Positions 1-12,180 of a stretch of DNA of 64,000 nt are shown here, in pieces. Each line of letters begins with the position of its first letter. Within the stretch, counting starts at the first letter, position 1. The notes beneath the pieces were generated by a model. It did no database searches. It was not told where the DNA came from and saw nothing but the letters and a program-made list of their open reading frames with translations. The stretch comes from Linepithema humile (Eukaryota > Arthropoda > Insecta > Hymenoptera > Formicidae). A program made the position numbers and the translations under genes. The stretch lies in NCBI RefSeq assembly GCF_040581485.1, contig NC_090129.1:11109501-11173500 (forward strand), in the 5' to 3' direction.

Positions 1-196
1 TTCCTGATCTATTGTTTTGTAATGGCAATAGAAACTTTCCTACCGCAATTAGACTAAAAAGTATTGATAGGAATTTATTTCGTGAATTTAAAGTCTACAA
101 GATTACGGAAATAACGCCCTGGGATTTGATTGCGTAGTTGACAATACTTTCTACCAAATATGCGGAAACGGAAAGAAGAAAATAAGTAGAAGAAAT

Positions 197-201
<5 letters not shown>

Positions 202-242
<41 letters not shown>
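202..242. repeat. (AG)n microsatellite
   Basis: About twenty uninterrupted AG dinucleotides, flanked by purine-rich sequence. Confidence 0.95.
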
Positions 243-246
<4 letters not shown>

Positions 247-1700
247 ATTCATAATGTATGCACGCGGAGGCAGTAATCATTGTAATGATACAGCAATAAT
301 GCTTTCAGGAAAGAGCGAGATGCGTACATATATCAGTGGAGGACGGAGTTAGGGAGAGAAAGCATCGCGCGTGTAAATTTCCTTCCTGCACTGTCTATCG
401 GAGATTGCCGCGGACCAATTGCATTTCACTCACTCTCCCTCTTCGCTTTTCCCTGCTCTCACAAGAGAGCGAGAAATCCTTTACCGTCTCGTGAACACCG
501 CGACATACGTGTGCGCATAGGCGTCGCTTTTAATGTTTTCATAATCTAATCTACAATCAAAGACACAATTTTTTAATTTAGAAATCGATTTAGTGCGGCG
601 AAAAAAACGGCTAGTCAACAATCATATTACATGCTTTTTTCATGTATTCATATCAAAATCCGACGTTTTGGATTATTACTGTTGCAACGTAGTGTGTGCT
701 TTTGCTGTTGCATGAAAGTTGGTTGCAGCGCGAATCTCGAAACTTTATAATTTGCTAAATTTTTAGTTATAATATGCTGTTAGAAATTTTTATCGGCTTG
801 AGACATATTTAAAGTTTGATTCGAAACATATAATCTTATCAGAACATAATTTTGATAAAATATTTTCCTTATAAAATATAAAAAAGAAAATATTTTATTT
901 TAAAATTATTTCTCCTGATGTAACATTATTTTTCATATTATTCGCAGTTTATAAGATAATATTATATACTGCAATGGAGATTTTTATGTAAAGATGATAT
1001 TTTCATCTCTTTCTTCCTTTTTTAATATTAGATATAAAAACGTTAGAATCAATCGTGCGACTATATTATATCAACCAATTTCTTGGTACTTTCACATTTC
1101 AACGAATCGTGAAACTTGATTGCGCATATACAACTGACAGTAACGGTAATAACTAAATAGCGCACGAACACGATTTGATTATGTGACTATTACACAACAT
1201 GTTGTTGCTGCGAAAATACAGTTTACGCGAAATAATCCAGAACGGAAAAAATCAGCGCGAAATGGTGCATGTCGACGCCTTTGCGGAGTGGACGTCGCGG
1301 TACAGCTTCGGCGACATTCACAGTAAGTGCTATATATGCATGCGAATCAACTAGGAGGTAACACGCGTCGTTACGTGCATGTGCTGTTACGCAGCCGTCG
1401 ATTGAGAGAGTTTTGTGAACGAAAAAAAGGACATCCCGCTGCCGAGAAAGTTGCGATAAAAGTCGGCGCATATTCGGTCGATATGCACGTTGCATCTCGC
1501 TTCTTTTGTTTATCCGCGACTGCTTGCATTTCTCCAGGTTGCTGCATTCTGGAGCGAATCTTATCTTTCTTTTAAGCGCTAAAACTAGTCTATCGATAGA
1601 ATTCAAATAAGAAAAAAGGAGTATCGAGACATTTCATTGCGGAAAGGTGTTTTAAGATTGATTTAGTGATAGAAATCGTTAGCATTTGAAATAAGACTGT

Positions 1701-1776
1701 AGGTCTGTTCTTCATAGCTGAACTGGCTGTACTGGCTAGAACTAGTGCAACTAGTTTAGCTATAAAGAACAGACCT
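1701..1776. repeat. 76-bp palindromic mini-element
   Basis: The ends AGGTCTGTTCTT and AAGAACAGACCT are perfect inverted repeats. The interior continues as an imperfect hairpin with related ATAGCTGAACTGG and AACTAGTTTAGCTAT arms. This looks like a very short MITE or a folded non-coding element. No target duplication is clear. Confidence 0.55.
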
Positions 1777-2739
1777 CGTATTAAATTTTATCGAAATTTA
1801 GACCAACTAAATGTCTGTCTTTTTTTTATATCTGAATTTTCAGAGGTTTGAATTGAGTTTCAACACCAAAGTCTCTGTTTCAAAATCATTTCACAAAATT
1901 TTTACAAGTAAATCAAATGTAATGTAATAAGATGCATGTGTGAACGTGGCATTAAGCGGAGAAGGGTGGAGAAAAGTGTTTCAGGTATGCGCGTTGCGGA
2001 AGCTATCGTTTGCCATTTATCGTTACCGGCAAGAAAAGCCACTTGTCGAGGAGAGCTTTATTTGCCAGTCATGGTTGGCTATCGCGTTTTACAACTTGCA
2101 TGTTACGTAAAGAGCTTTAAAAAGCACATTAATAAATCAGTAGTTGTTATGCAGCAATTTGAGCAATCTTTAAACTGATGATATCCAAGAGATCGTTTAT
2201 TGAAGATATTCAAAAGATTCCGTTTTCTCTTCTTTTCTACTAAGAATTTTCTTTTTATAATTAAAAGAGAATTTACGTGACAAATTGATTAGGATATGAT
2301 ATTCGTACATTGCCTGCATTTAGATGCGCTAATAAAACATAAAATTATTTGAGCAGTGAAAATTAATAGTAGGTGAATTTGTAAGCTTTTTATAAGTTTA
2401 TTGGCTCAGCTCAGATACAATAGATAGACTAGTAATTGATATAAATCAAATGAATAAATCAAATCAATAATATGTTAGCTATTATGTACAATGCAAAAGT
2501 GAAAAAATTGTAAGAAGAAGCATGTTTTCGCGTTGGACATGTTTTCTTAGCGAATTATCAAGCACTTATAATGAAAAAATACGAAAAATGTAATATGTTT
2601 AATAGAAAAATTGAATTGACTCACACCTGGCTAATTGCATACTTGGTTATGCGTTTTGCGGAGATAACAACTTTTTTTTGCAAACAATGCGTTTCGTCTA
2701 TAAGGCGAATATAACTCGCAGTAAAGATCAAGTACTCAC

Positions 2740-3916
2740 CGGTGGAGATGAGGAGTCCGTTGCCAAGCCAGGGCTTGAAGAATCGATATTCGGAGGATTT
2801 GTCGATATAAACGTGGCTGGATAAAATAATCTCGACGTCGCGCGGATCCATTAAAAAGACTAAAAGCTTTGGTCCGAGCCAGAGCTTAATTATGTGGTCA
2901 AACTCGAAGGACTTTCTGTACACAGTACGAAAGACGGCTGTAACAGAAACGGCATGCGTGATCGATCGCAGAAATTACGTCAATATGTGCGTAGTCTCAT
3001 TACGAAAGTCACTTGATTATCTAATGCAAATGATAAGTAATATAACGGATGTGACATAACGAGAATTATTTTATTGCTATACTTTATTTGAAAACTGTCA
3101 CAAATATTAGAATCACAATTTGTATAACCGCATTCTAGTAACTATCTGAATTAGATCAATTTTGGCAATATTTACGCATAACTCTCTCTCGTATGAGATT
3201 ACCTTTTTTGCCGAGAAAAGACACAATTTAAACCAGCAATTTTATATAGTTGAAAACTTTCTTTGTTGTTTTAAATTATTATTGAAAAAAGTTAAAGAAA
3301 AGGTGTTTAAATTCTATATAGCTGATTTTCACGATAAACATGTCAATTACTACTTTACTTAATATTCATATTCTTGCGCTAAAATTAATAAAGATATAGA
3401 TTTCGTTAATTGAATTAAAATATCGATTTTACATGTTTGTTATCATTATATTCTTACATATCACAAGAACTATCAAAACGATCAAACTAACTGGTCAAAA
3501 TAACTGGTTTGCAATTTCTTGTAAAAACTATTCAAATTTTTAACGGTGCATTTTTAATGAGATATTCCGTGGGCTTTATTGTAATATATAAATGATTGAA
3601 TTGATCAATTTACGTTTCCCTCTTTTTTAGAAAAGAAAGAAAAAAGAAGTAAAAATAAATACGTTAATTGTAGTGTTAAAGTCTTACTGTCGGAGCTTCC
3701 TAGGAGCATTAGCGCGTTTCCAATTAATGGTAAGCCATCAGGACCCGGTATTTTTTCTGCTAACTCAATCATATGACGACGGGAAATCTTGAAGTAGATG
3801 TAATATAAGACTAGCGCAGGTATCAAAAGGCAGAAAAAAACGGTAGATGCCGATAGTCCAGTGGACGTCACCGTAGCGGCGGAGCCGTTTATTATTTCTG
3901 GTCCAGCCGCCGACAT
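2740..3916 (-). CDS. CYP4G: CYP4G cytochrome P450, first two coding exons (partial)
   Basis: Coding exon 1 runs 3916-3688 and exon 2 runs 2937-2740, joined through a GTAAGA donor and a TGTTACAG acceptor. Codon phase is kept across the junction, and exon 2 ends in a GTGAGT donor. The start at 3916 (MSAAG) is chosen because an acceptor lies five bases upstream; the longer frame from 3937 would start inside the intron. Seen in the protein: a hydrophobic N-terminal membrane anchor (about residues 25-42), the Pro-rich hinge IPGPDGLPLIGN, then KLWLGPKLLVFLMDPRDVE and FFKPWLGNGLLIST, all typical of CYP4G. Insect CYP4G enzymes are endoplasmic-reticulum P450s that convert long-chain aldehydes to cuticular hydrocarbons. 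The haem-binding part lies beyond the left edge, so integrity of the gene cannot be judged. Confidence 0.9.
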
Positions 3917-4309
3917 GATTTCTAGAAGCAAGCACAAATTTAGAGATAAAACAGAATCAGTTTGAAGATTGGATTAAAAATAAATTATATCTTTTCCTCT
4001 CAAATTTCTATAAATCGCACACGTCAAAATAAAAAATATATTACACTCTCTTATTTGCTGCAATCTCCGCAATCGTGTAAATAATACGTGTAATAATTTC
4101 TTCCGATTAATTTTTTATTTTTATGTTTATGAAATATTAAGATTTCACAGCAAAATATCGAATTTGAATCATCGATGAAACAAAGATTAAGATTTCACTG
4201 TATTACACAGGTACGAAGAGGTGAATCAAAATCTTTCAAACGCTTTTTTCCATTCAATGATACCGAAGGAATTTAAGATTCGAAAAAGATTTTTTTATTT
4301 AACACCCAC

Positions 4310-4363
4310 CTATATATGTTAGGGACACACGATAGAATTCTTTTGATGTACTAGCACTGAACT
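4310..4363 (-). other. CYP4G: CYP4G non-coding first exon (predicted)
   Basis: From the predicted start site at 4363 the minus strand runs 54 bases to a G followed by GTGGGT, a plausible donor at 4309-4308. It can be spliced to an acceptor ending at 3922 (TTGCTTCTAG), which puts the initiator ATG at 3916 five bases into the next exon. Inferred from signals only; no transcript evidence. Confidence 0.6.
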
Positions 4364-4393
4364 GATCAGCTTGCCTTTCTGCGGACCTTTATA
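4360..4393 (-). promoter_or_regulatory. CYP4G core promoter: TATA box and initiator
   Basis: On the minus strand TATAAAGG (4393-4386) is followed by TCAGTT (4365-4360). The initiator A at 4363 lies 30 bases downstream of the first T of the TATA box, the standard spacing for arthropod RNA polymerase II promoters. Confidence 0.75.
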
Positions 4394-6523
4394 AGCAGCG
4401 GATTCCTCGACCACCACTCCCAAACGTCGCGATGCTAATTAATATTTCACTTTATTTTCCTTTTGGTGCTATCGACAGGTAAATTCCTTATTTTTCTTAG
4501 ATTTTTTTGATCAAATGAAAAGAAAATGCTATTATGCTAAAATTTTTTTATTGATATTAAGTCAAACCTTGATCTTGTACTAACACATTTTCTGATGCAA
4601 AAAGCGCAATGAATAATTTAATTAAATCGTCAGAAATAGAATTATTCTTTAAAAGTTGTTTTTTTCACGTTTTTTGCTATGGAAGTATAAAAAGCTTTCT
4701 TTTATATCAATTGTGATAAATATGCAATACATAGTTTTAAAAAGTATGCAATACATAAAGCATTCTCAATCAATGATAAAAATTTAAAGCATTTTTTTAT
4801 TCTGAATAATAAAATTGAATTGACAAAAGAGTGGATGTTTGTCGAAATTACAAACGAATTTTTTATTTCATAACAATTCCCCAGACGGATATGCTGAACT
4901 TAAAATAATACAATTTAATTTGCATATATAATGAAATAACTGTACCAGCATACAATAATAATCAATTTCAATTGCAATTAAATGCAGCTATTATATTGAT
5001 ATATTTTTAGACAAACTTTATTGGATAATTGTTTGGCATAATACTTTTAATTTGTTGAAAATGTTGTCATTTTGCCATTTTATGATTTAGTGTGGCTATA
5101 TCTTTATGTAAATATGCCATTTGGGTTTGCTTCTTTTCTTTTTAATGCAAGAGAGGGAGAGAGGGGGAAAGAGGTGAAAGGGAGAGAGCTAAAAAAAAAA
5201 TTTATTACCTTTTTTGAAAAGCTGTTAAATTTTGTCAAGTGGTCCTTCGACTTGCAACGAAACGACTTCACAACCGGTGTTATTAGCAAACATTGCAAGC
5301 AATCTGTAAACAGATTTATATAGTATTCAAATATCTATATCTATGTATAAATCTATGTATCAATTTTTAATCAATTTTTATATCCACGTTTTATGTTTTA
5401 TATATAAGAAAGGAGTATTATAAATCTTATCATATACATAAGTGTTATTTATCTTTCTATTATTATATATATTTATAATAATAATAAATATGCAATACAC
5501 AAAGCAATTTTTAATTAATGACACAAATTTTAAGTCCTATGTTTATCCTGAATGACTAGATTAAAATGATAAGAAAAAAGATTTTTATTATACTAGACAA
5601 AAATAATGAAGAAATTTAATTAATAAGACTAGAACTTACTTTGTAATGTTATAATATTGAATTATAATATCGTTAATTAAGATTAAAAAAATTTTTTTAT
5701 GTTAATTATACATACACATGCAATATATGTATGTATTAAATATATAAACAGATATATTAGTTTCTTAAAAATTTTATGCAAATGTCTATTTTGCATGATA
5801 ATTTCAAAGTACTTCAAGCTAATAAAAGAGACTGACGTACGAATTTATCCATTTTTGGACAAACTTACTACACACTTACAAAATATCAATTCTATGATTC
5901 ATGAATTTTAATTTTAATTTTTATTTAAATGTATAACGTGGACATTTTTGTATTAAGATTTCCATCTCAAAAGATTACTAAAGATATTATTATTAAATAA
6001 ACATACGATATTCTTTAAAAACTTTACGATTTTCTTAAAAATTATGTAGAAGATGTTTTGCAATTTGATTACGTTGTATCTCTTTTATAGTTGACGGTAG
6101 AAAAAAAACGGTAAAAAAAGAGTCGATTGGACTTAATTGTTATTTTTACATATGTGCAAATAATGCATGCATGATGCATGAAAATGTAACTACACTTTTT
6201 TCAAAATGATGTTACATGACGAAGAGATCCAGAAGAAAAATAGATATTTTTGATTATTTTGAATATAAAAGTATTAAAGCAAGATTATTAAAAAACAAAT
6301 ATAAGTTATATTATATTTTACTTTTTGTATTTTGATACATAATGTGAAATTTGTCGAAAAGTATTCATTTTTTATTTACTACATAATACTCGAAGGATAT
6401 TTGAATTGTATGATTCACCCAATAATATTGGAGAGAAAAGTTAATCAATAAAATATATACAAATTGAAATATAAAGGAACAAAAAGAGCTAATGTTAGTT
6501 GTTTGTGCAAAATATATTATATA
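4394..6523. other. AT-rich intergenic DNA
   Basis: No supported gene or element. A GGGAGAGAG-rich purine tract occurs near 5150-5185. Open frames here are short and not conserved. Confidence 0.5.
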
Positions 6524-6525
6524 TA

Positions 6526-6998
6526 CAGGGTGTCCGACAATTGCTGAATCACCTCTCGAGTGTAGGTAGAGCAAGTTAAACCGAGTAGAAAAATCCTCTA
6601 CCATTTTGCGATTTTTGCAATAATTAATGGGGAATTAATTAAAAAATATCGGCCAATTCGCGCGAGTTTAAGTGCGCAGCGAGAAGAGACCCGTGGCGGT
6701 ACAGTCCACTGTTATTTGGTTACTAGGCACACGATGAAGCGTTGGGAGAAGCGCTCTACAATTGACAACGGCAACATACGAGCGGTGCTGAATGCTAGAT
6801 CCTTGCGTCCTAGCGACCACGTAACAGTGGGCTGTCTCTTCTCGCTGCACGCTTAGACTCGCGGAAATTGGCCGATCTTCTTTAATTAATTTCTCATTAA
6901 TTATTGCCAAAATCGCAAAACGGTAGAGGACTTTTCTACTCGGTTTAACTCGCTCTACCTACACCCGAGAGGTGATTCAGCAATTGTCGGACACCCTG
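6526..6998. mobile_element. Palindromic mariner-type MITE, copy 1
   Basis: The ends are CAGGGTGTCCGACA and TGTCGGACACCCTG, flanked by TA on both sides (6524-6525, 6999-7000). Nearly the whole 473 bp folds back on itself. A second copy lies at 31704-32175. TA duplication and the CAGGGTGTCC end point to the Tc1/mariner superfamily. Long open frames in it come from the palindrome, not from a gene. Confidence 0.85.
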
Positions 6999-7000
6999 TA

Positions 7001-8586
7001 TATTTCTTTTTACATGTTTTTGCACTAACAACTGGCATTGGCCCTTTTTGCTTCTTTATATTTCAATTTAGATATTTAATCATCAGAGCCTTTATAATTT
7101 TAAAATACATACATTTGAAATGAAATATGTAGATATAATATGATGACATATATGTAGATTTGAAGAAAAATATAAATATTTAATAATAAATTATAATAAA
7201 AAGATCATTGCATTTGTAATTTGCAGTGGATTAAAATTCCGTTCATATAATTTATTTTGTGTAATAATGTAATCATGAGTTTCAGATATAGTTCATTTTC
7301 GAGCATATATGCATGTCGTCTAAGTAAACAAATAAATGTTCTTGAATGCCGTCGGCTATATTTTTAGCCAATATATTATTTAACCGCGTAAACGCTTTCA
7401 CGGTGGACAGGAATTAATGCTCATGGCTCACAATCAACGGATATCCAGGTCGCTACACGATGACCTGGCATGTGGGACAATCGCAAGTTCACGTCAAGCA
7501 GTTTTACCAGTTGTGAGGCATTTGTAATTCATTGAGTTATAATTCATTGAATAAAATTTTTATGAGCACAGTAAAAAAAGCAAGTTCTTCTCCAACTTTT
7601 TTCTACGGAATTTTATTGCATCAAATGATTATGACACTATTAAATTAAAAATAAATTGGTATTAAATGCATAAATGTTGTTACAAACAATAAATACACAA
7701 CACACACACACACACACTATATGTATGTAAGATTAATTATCGACAGAAAAATAATATTTTTAACCTATATGCACATATATATCTCAATGTCTCCTATATA
7801 TAAAAAAAGTCGCAATCATATCGCAATATCACAGTAAAGTCTTTTTCTTTTAAAATAAATTTAGTCTGCTCAATATACAGTTTACACTCAAACAGCAGGA
7901 TTTCCAGAAAGGGTTCAAAAAGAATTCTCTTTCTTGAATTTTTTATGATCTGCCAAAATAATTATAAAAAATTGTCTAAAAGTGCTTTTTTCTGAGTTCT
8001 TTAACAGTAAATAAAAAAGAGCTCACTATGAACTTATATTTCTAACACAAAAAATAGTTCTTCATACATAGCTTATTTTGACATTATATAATATGATGCG
8101 CGAAAACAAAAAAACACGCATCACCCAACCTGACCCGATCATTGTTCTTGCTGGTCATCCATATATGTTCGTCGATTATTTTCTTTGTTATTTATATTTA
8201 TTCATAAAGTACTTTCCAAGTCTCGCAGTTCGCAGTGCGCAAAAAGACACGCAGTGTGTGAAATTGTTCCTGGTACAACGATCTCTGATGCAATTTTTCA
8301 CAGGTAATTTTTTGAGGTACGTTATATTTGTTATATACATAAAGAGCTCTTTATGATGAAATCAAAACGAGCTCAGAAGTCGACGCATCCGAGTACATTA
8401 TGAGTACGTTCTAACCACCTTCTGATCTGAATTTATCAACTCAGAAAAATTTGTGGAACTCTTTAGAAGTATTATATGAGGTCATCATACTGTCTAGGTA
8501 TTTACACATATTCGGATTGCATCCGTGAATGTTTTGAAACAGCAGTCTTGAGACATACATCGGAGACATACAAGGAGACTGTGAAC
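7001..8586. other. AT-rich DNA without a gene
   Basis: It holds a short (CA)n run near 7699-7718 and GAGCTC-containing inverted fragments around 8020-8370. No coding signal is convincing. Confidence 0.45.
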
Positions 8587-8922
8587 ATGGCAGAGCTATC
8601 GATAAACGAATTAGCGGTAAAAGCATTAATTTTAGACGAAGAGAAATCTTAAAAAAAAAAGAAAAAACGGATTTTATGGGTTCATAAAGCATGGACAAAA
8701 CAAAAAACAGAAAATGAATTTTTTACATTATATAAAGAATTGGTTGATGGTGCATCTAAATTTTATCAATATTTTAGAATGTCAGAACATGCTTTTAATG
8801 TGTTATTCAATTTAATTGATAATAAAATACAAAAACAATATACAAGATGGAGAGTTAGCGAAAACATGTTCCTGCATATGTATAAATTTTTGAAGAAAAT
8901 TGTGTATTTTTTCTTCAAATAA
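8587..8922 (+). pseudogene. PIF/Harbinger transposase, N-terminal remnant
   Basis: From ATG 8587 the frame starts MAELSINELAV and meets a TAA after 21 codons. It then stays in the same frame through WVHKAW, EFFTLYKELVDG and the YFRMSEHAFNVLFNLI block, which matches the start of HARBI1-like DDE transposases. The homology ends near 8860 and a short unrelated tail runs to the stop at 8920-8922. The catalytic DDE region is missing, so this is an internally deleted, inactive copy. The adjacent MADF remnant on the other strand is the usual partner gene of such elements. Confidence 0.7.
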
Positions 8923-8959
8923 AATGATGTTTATAATAAACATAAAAATTTATTTGTAA

Positions 8960-9140
8960 AATAATATTTATCATGAGTAAAATTATCTGGTTGGTCAAGT
9001 TCTTGAGAAATACTCTGTCACAGTTTTTCTTTATAAATTCCATCAAGATATTTTGGATGGGAAAGATCGTATAATTCGATGTGTTGTTGCACTAATTCTA
9101 TCAATTTTTTATTATCTATTTCTTTATTTTAAAAGAATGC
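8960..9140 (-). pseudogene. MADF-domain partner gene remnant of the Harbinger element
   Basis: The minus strand from about 9116 reads KKLIELVQQHIELYDLSHP, the start of a MADF (Myb/SANT-like) DNA-binding domain. It continues KYLDGIYKEKL, then a TGA at 9020-9018 where the family normally has Trp, then QSISQEL in the same frame. PIF/Harbinger elements usually carry a second, Myb/SANT or MADF, gene facing the transposase, as seen here. Confidence 0.65.
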
Positions 9141-9206
9141 TTTCAATATGGCAGACTGATACAAAATGAAACTCAAAAATTTGAACGTTACACTGAAGCC
9201 TATTTA

Positions 9207-9352
9207 GGGCCTATCCAGACAAAATTGCATAGTCGCATAAACATATGCATAAGGAAATTGATTGGTCCATAAGCAAATGCATAAGAAAATGGACTAATCA
9301 ATTTCCTTATGCATATGTTTATGCGACTATGCAAGTTTGTCTGGATAGGCCC
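9207..9352. mobile_element. PIF/Harbinger-type hairpin MITE
   Basis: The ends are GGGCCTATCCAGACAAA and TTTGTCTGGATAGGCCC, flanked by TTA on both sides (9204-9206, 9353-9355). The arms are complementary for more than 50 bp each. A TTA duplication and GGGCC termini fit PIF/Harbinger. Confidence 0.85.
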
Positions 9353-9360
9353 TTACACTA

Positions 9361-9570
9361 GTCAGTACCGGCACGTTCAGTGCCGTCCGGTCCGTGAAAA
9401 TATCGTCGCCACCGACATCTGCGGTGCCGGTACGGACACGGATGGTACGAATACGGAATAGTATAAATACTTACATTTAATCATGGAATCGAATCTAGCA
9501 TCCGTGCACGGACGTGTACTGTACAAATACGGTACGGATACGGTACGGATATGTATAAATGGGCCTTTAT
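9361..9570. repeat. CGGTACGG-rich degenerate repeat
   Basis: A GC-richer block made of variants of GGTACGGATACGG and CGGTGCCGG, ending in GTACGGATACGGTACGG near 9550. It may be part of a further MITE, but no clean pair of ends was found. Confidence 0.45.
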
Positions 9571-10536
9571 TGTATGCCGACATTGTATTTTTTAGTAAAT
9601 AACTAAACGTGGTGTAATATAGTATTTACATATAGTATAGAAATTTTTTTTATATTATTAGTAATAAAAATGCATCAAAATTATAAAAATCGTGTTCAAT
9701 TTAATAACCTACTCTAAGACTTTAACTGCTTTTGCATCTGTGTAAAAGATAAAAATGGTCAGTTCCAAAATGAACTAAAAACCTTTTTGTATAGCTGCAA
9801 AACCAGTTTATTTTAATAAATAAAAATTGCATTTTTTATGTCATATTATACATGTTTTGTTAATTAAATCAATAAATGTTTCTAAATTTTTTCAAGAAAA
9901 GATTTTATAGCTTGAAATAAAATAAATTATACAGGTTTCTCCGTTTTCACCAAAAAAATAAAGAACTGGATTTAACTGCTTTTGTTAATAAGCTATTTAT
10001 ATGAATAAATAAATGGTAATAATATATGCATGATAAATGACCATTTATTCTAGACAGCATTGCCTTCGAAATATCTAAAATACGTTTTTTTTGAAAACAT
10101 TTTTAAGACATTAATAAAAGATGTCTATATGATTATTTGTAGAGATATCTTTAGAATATCTTTAGATATTAGAGATCATTAAAAAAGGAGGATTATACTA
10201 CAGAATACTGTGACTCTATATATTTCTATAATACATCAATCGTTGTATAATATTATACTCTATATTTCTTTTTGCACATCAATATAAGATGTTTATAAAT
10301 GATATGTATATAAGAAAATTTAAAAAACACATAGCATATCCTGAAAGGTGGTATCGCCACGAGTAATTTGAGTCAAAGAAAATTAAAATTGGTCCACCGT
10401 TCCGGAGATACAAGCGGTCAAAAAGTGATGTTGGTAATATAAAAGTAAGAAACGCCGTCTCCTTATTCTTCTTCTCTGTCCGCCAGGGGTGGATAAACAA
10501 TTTGCGAGGCCCGGGGTATTATCATTATTATTAAAA
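9571..10536. other. AT-rich DNA without a gene
   Basis: Nothing was recognised apart from short AT-rich inverted repeats such as those around 10130-10175. Confidence 0.4.
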
Positions 10537-10915
10537 TTTACGGGAATTTCTCGCATCATGTGCCAAAAGTCGACGATTTCGACTTCCTCGAGTTGCGCTA
10601 CGAGAATTCTTCGCACCAGGTGCCAAGGGTCGACGAATTCGACTTTCGCGAGTTGCGCTACAGGAATTTCTCGCACCAGGTGTCAAGAGTCGACGAATTC
10701 GACTACCCCGAGTTGTGCTACGTAAATTCCTCGCACCAGGTGCCAAGGTTCGGCGAATTCGACTTCCCCGAATTGCGCTACGGGAATTCTTCGCACCAGG
10801 TGCCAAGGGTCGACGAATTCGAGTACCCCGAGTTGCGCTACATGAATTTCTCGCACCAGGTGCCAAGGGTCAACGAATTCGACTTCCCCAAGTTGCACTA
10901 CGGAAATTTCGCAAA
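10537..10915. repeat. Minisatellite: six units of exactly 60 bp
   Basis: Six head-to-tail units of exactly 60 bp are preceded by about 20 bases of a partial unit. Each unit contains TCGCACCAGGTGCCAAG, usually followed by a GTCGAC and a GAATTC site. Units differ by a few substitutions and have no length changes. Because 60 is a multiple of three and the unit lacks stops in several frames, open frames appear on both strands; one plus-strand frame gives a 20-residue repeat. No start context, splice site or homology supports a protein. Confidence 0.9.
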
Positions 10916-10916
<1 letters not shown>

Positions 10917-10946
<30 letters not shown>

Positions 10947-10965
10947 AAGAAAGAGAGAGAGAGAA
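10917..10965. repeat. (AG)n-rich microsatellite
   Basis: Purine dinucleotide tract that directly follows the 60-bp minisatellite. Confidence 0.85.
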
Positions 10966-10967
10966 CA

Positions 10968-11246
10968 TATTTTGATATAAGATCTAAAATCTCTTAAAAT
11001 ATTAAGTTATCGATAATCTTACCGTAATATTTTTATGCGCAGATTAATGAAACGAATCAATTCGTGTAAAAAAAAACGCATTATTATTTTGAAGAAAAAG
11101 TATGTAATTTACAATGTACTTTTTTTTAACAATTATGCGTTTTCTTTGTACCACTTGATTCTCATTATTCTATTCATAAAAGTATTACGGTAAGATTATC
11201 AAAAACTTAATATTTTCAGAGATATTTTAGATTTTATATCGAAATA
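10968..11246. repeat. AT-rich palindromic element
   Basis: TAAGTTATCGATAATCTTACCGT on the left side is mirrored by ACGGTAAGATTATC near 11190. TTGATATAAGATC on the left is mirrored by TTTTATATCGAAA on the right. Interior arms also pair around 11070-11150. It resembles a MITE distantly related to the hairpin inside the R elements. Confidence 0.5.
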
Positions 11247-11435
11247 TGTCAGATTAAGATATAAAATAACTCAAAAAGTATGAAAAAGAACTTCTGAAAA
11301 GTATGAAAAAGAAAATTATATCTTTTAATCTTGTTAATATTTTATTAACAAATAAAATGCAATGTAACCAAATTTTATTGGTATTAATGAACGAAGAACC
11401 TTTCATCGACGTCGACGTCGATCCAGTTGCAAAAC

Positions 11436-12046
11436 TTATAATGTAAAATAATTTAGTTAATATGTATTATAATTAAATTAATATTAATGTTAAATCCGAA
11501 ATGTAGAAAAATAATTGAAAAATAATTTAAATTTTGTCACGTTATTAATTTTGTACATTTCTGTACATTTTTATATTAACTTAATTACATATTAACTAAA
11601 TTATTTTGCATTATAACATGTCTTGTGTTTTATATTGCATTTACGTCATGTGAAACAGATGTTTTATTGGTAATATTAGAAAATAACTAATTACATAAGT
11701 CTTGCGTTTGATATCAGAATTACGTTATGTGAAACATAATAAGTGTCATTTCGAATGTTTTAACTAAATTATTTTATGTTTAAATGTCTTTGATTTGATA
11801 TCATAGTTTTATTTCGCATATTTTGAAAAAATTTTGACGAAACTGAGATATCAAACCAAAGATATTTTATATCAGCTATTCATGGCTTCATATCAATTTG
11901 GCAGTCAAACCAAAAACATGTTACAACAAAAAAGGGTTTAGTTTGAATATTTGAAATAAAACATCTGTTTCACAGAATGTAAGTGTGGTATAAAACAAAA
12001 TACTTGTGTTAGAATGTAAAATAACTTAGTTAATATATAAAACATA
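11436..12046. repeat. Cluster of AT-rich inverted repeats
   Basis: ATTAACTAAATTATTTTGC near 11588 is repeated inverted near 11440 and again near 12040. GAAACAGATGTTTTATT (11653) pairs with AATAAAACATCTGTTTC (11957). Probably one palindromic element with a nested fragment; no target duplication was identified. Confidence 0.5.
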
Positions 12047-12062
12047 ATAATATGTATTAGTT

Positions 12063-12180
12063 CCCAGACAGCACAACATATCCAAAAGACGTCCAAAGGA
12101 TATCCCGAAGACGGTTTTGGGACGACAGGACGTCCTCTGGATATTCTTTGGATGTATTTTGGACATGTGTGCTGTCTGGG
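12063..12180. mobile_element. 118-bp hairpin MITE, CCCAGACAGCACA family, copy 1
   Basis: The ends CCCAGACAGCACA and TGTGCTGTCTGGG are perfect inverted repeats flanked by TT. The inner arms contain CCAAAAGACGTCCAAAGG-type sequence. Related copies are at 43668-43783 and 46663-46769, with a diverged one at 31596-31695. Confidence 0.85.

Larger units (their letters stand above)
1..2739. other. Non-coding DNA left of CYP4G exon 2
   Basis: No exon with recognisable homology was found on either strand. Because the CYP4G gene runs leftward and exon 2 ends in a clean GTGAGT donor, this stretch is most simply the 5' part of its next intron, which would be at least 2.7 kb. It contains an AG microsatellite and a small palindrome, listed separately. 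The open frames at about 1223-1606 overlap on opposite strands and show no family signature. Confidence 0.5.

Noticed and set aside
1223..1606. 127-residue minus frame and an 82-residue plus frame over the same bases
   Set aside because: Mutually overlapping, no recognisable family, and within a presumed intron of CYP4G.
6668..6910. 80-residue minus-strand frame almost identical to one at 31792-32034
   Set aside because: Both lie in the two copies of a palindromic mariner-type MITE. Similarity reflects the repeat, and the frame has no domain or start context.
10383..10997. Five overlapping repeat-protein frames on both strands
   Set aside because: A stop-free 60-bp tandem unit opens many frames at once. 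No homology or splice signals single one out.
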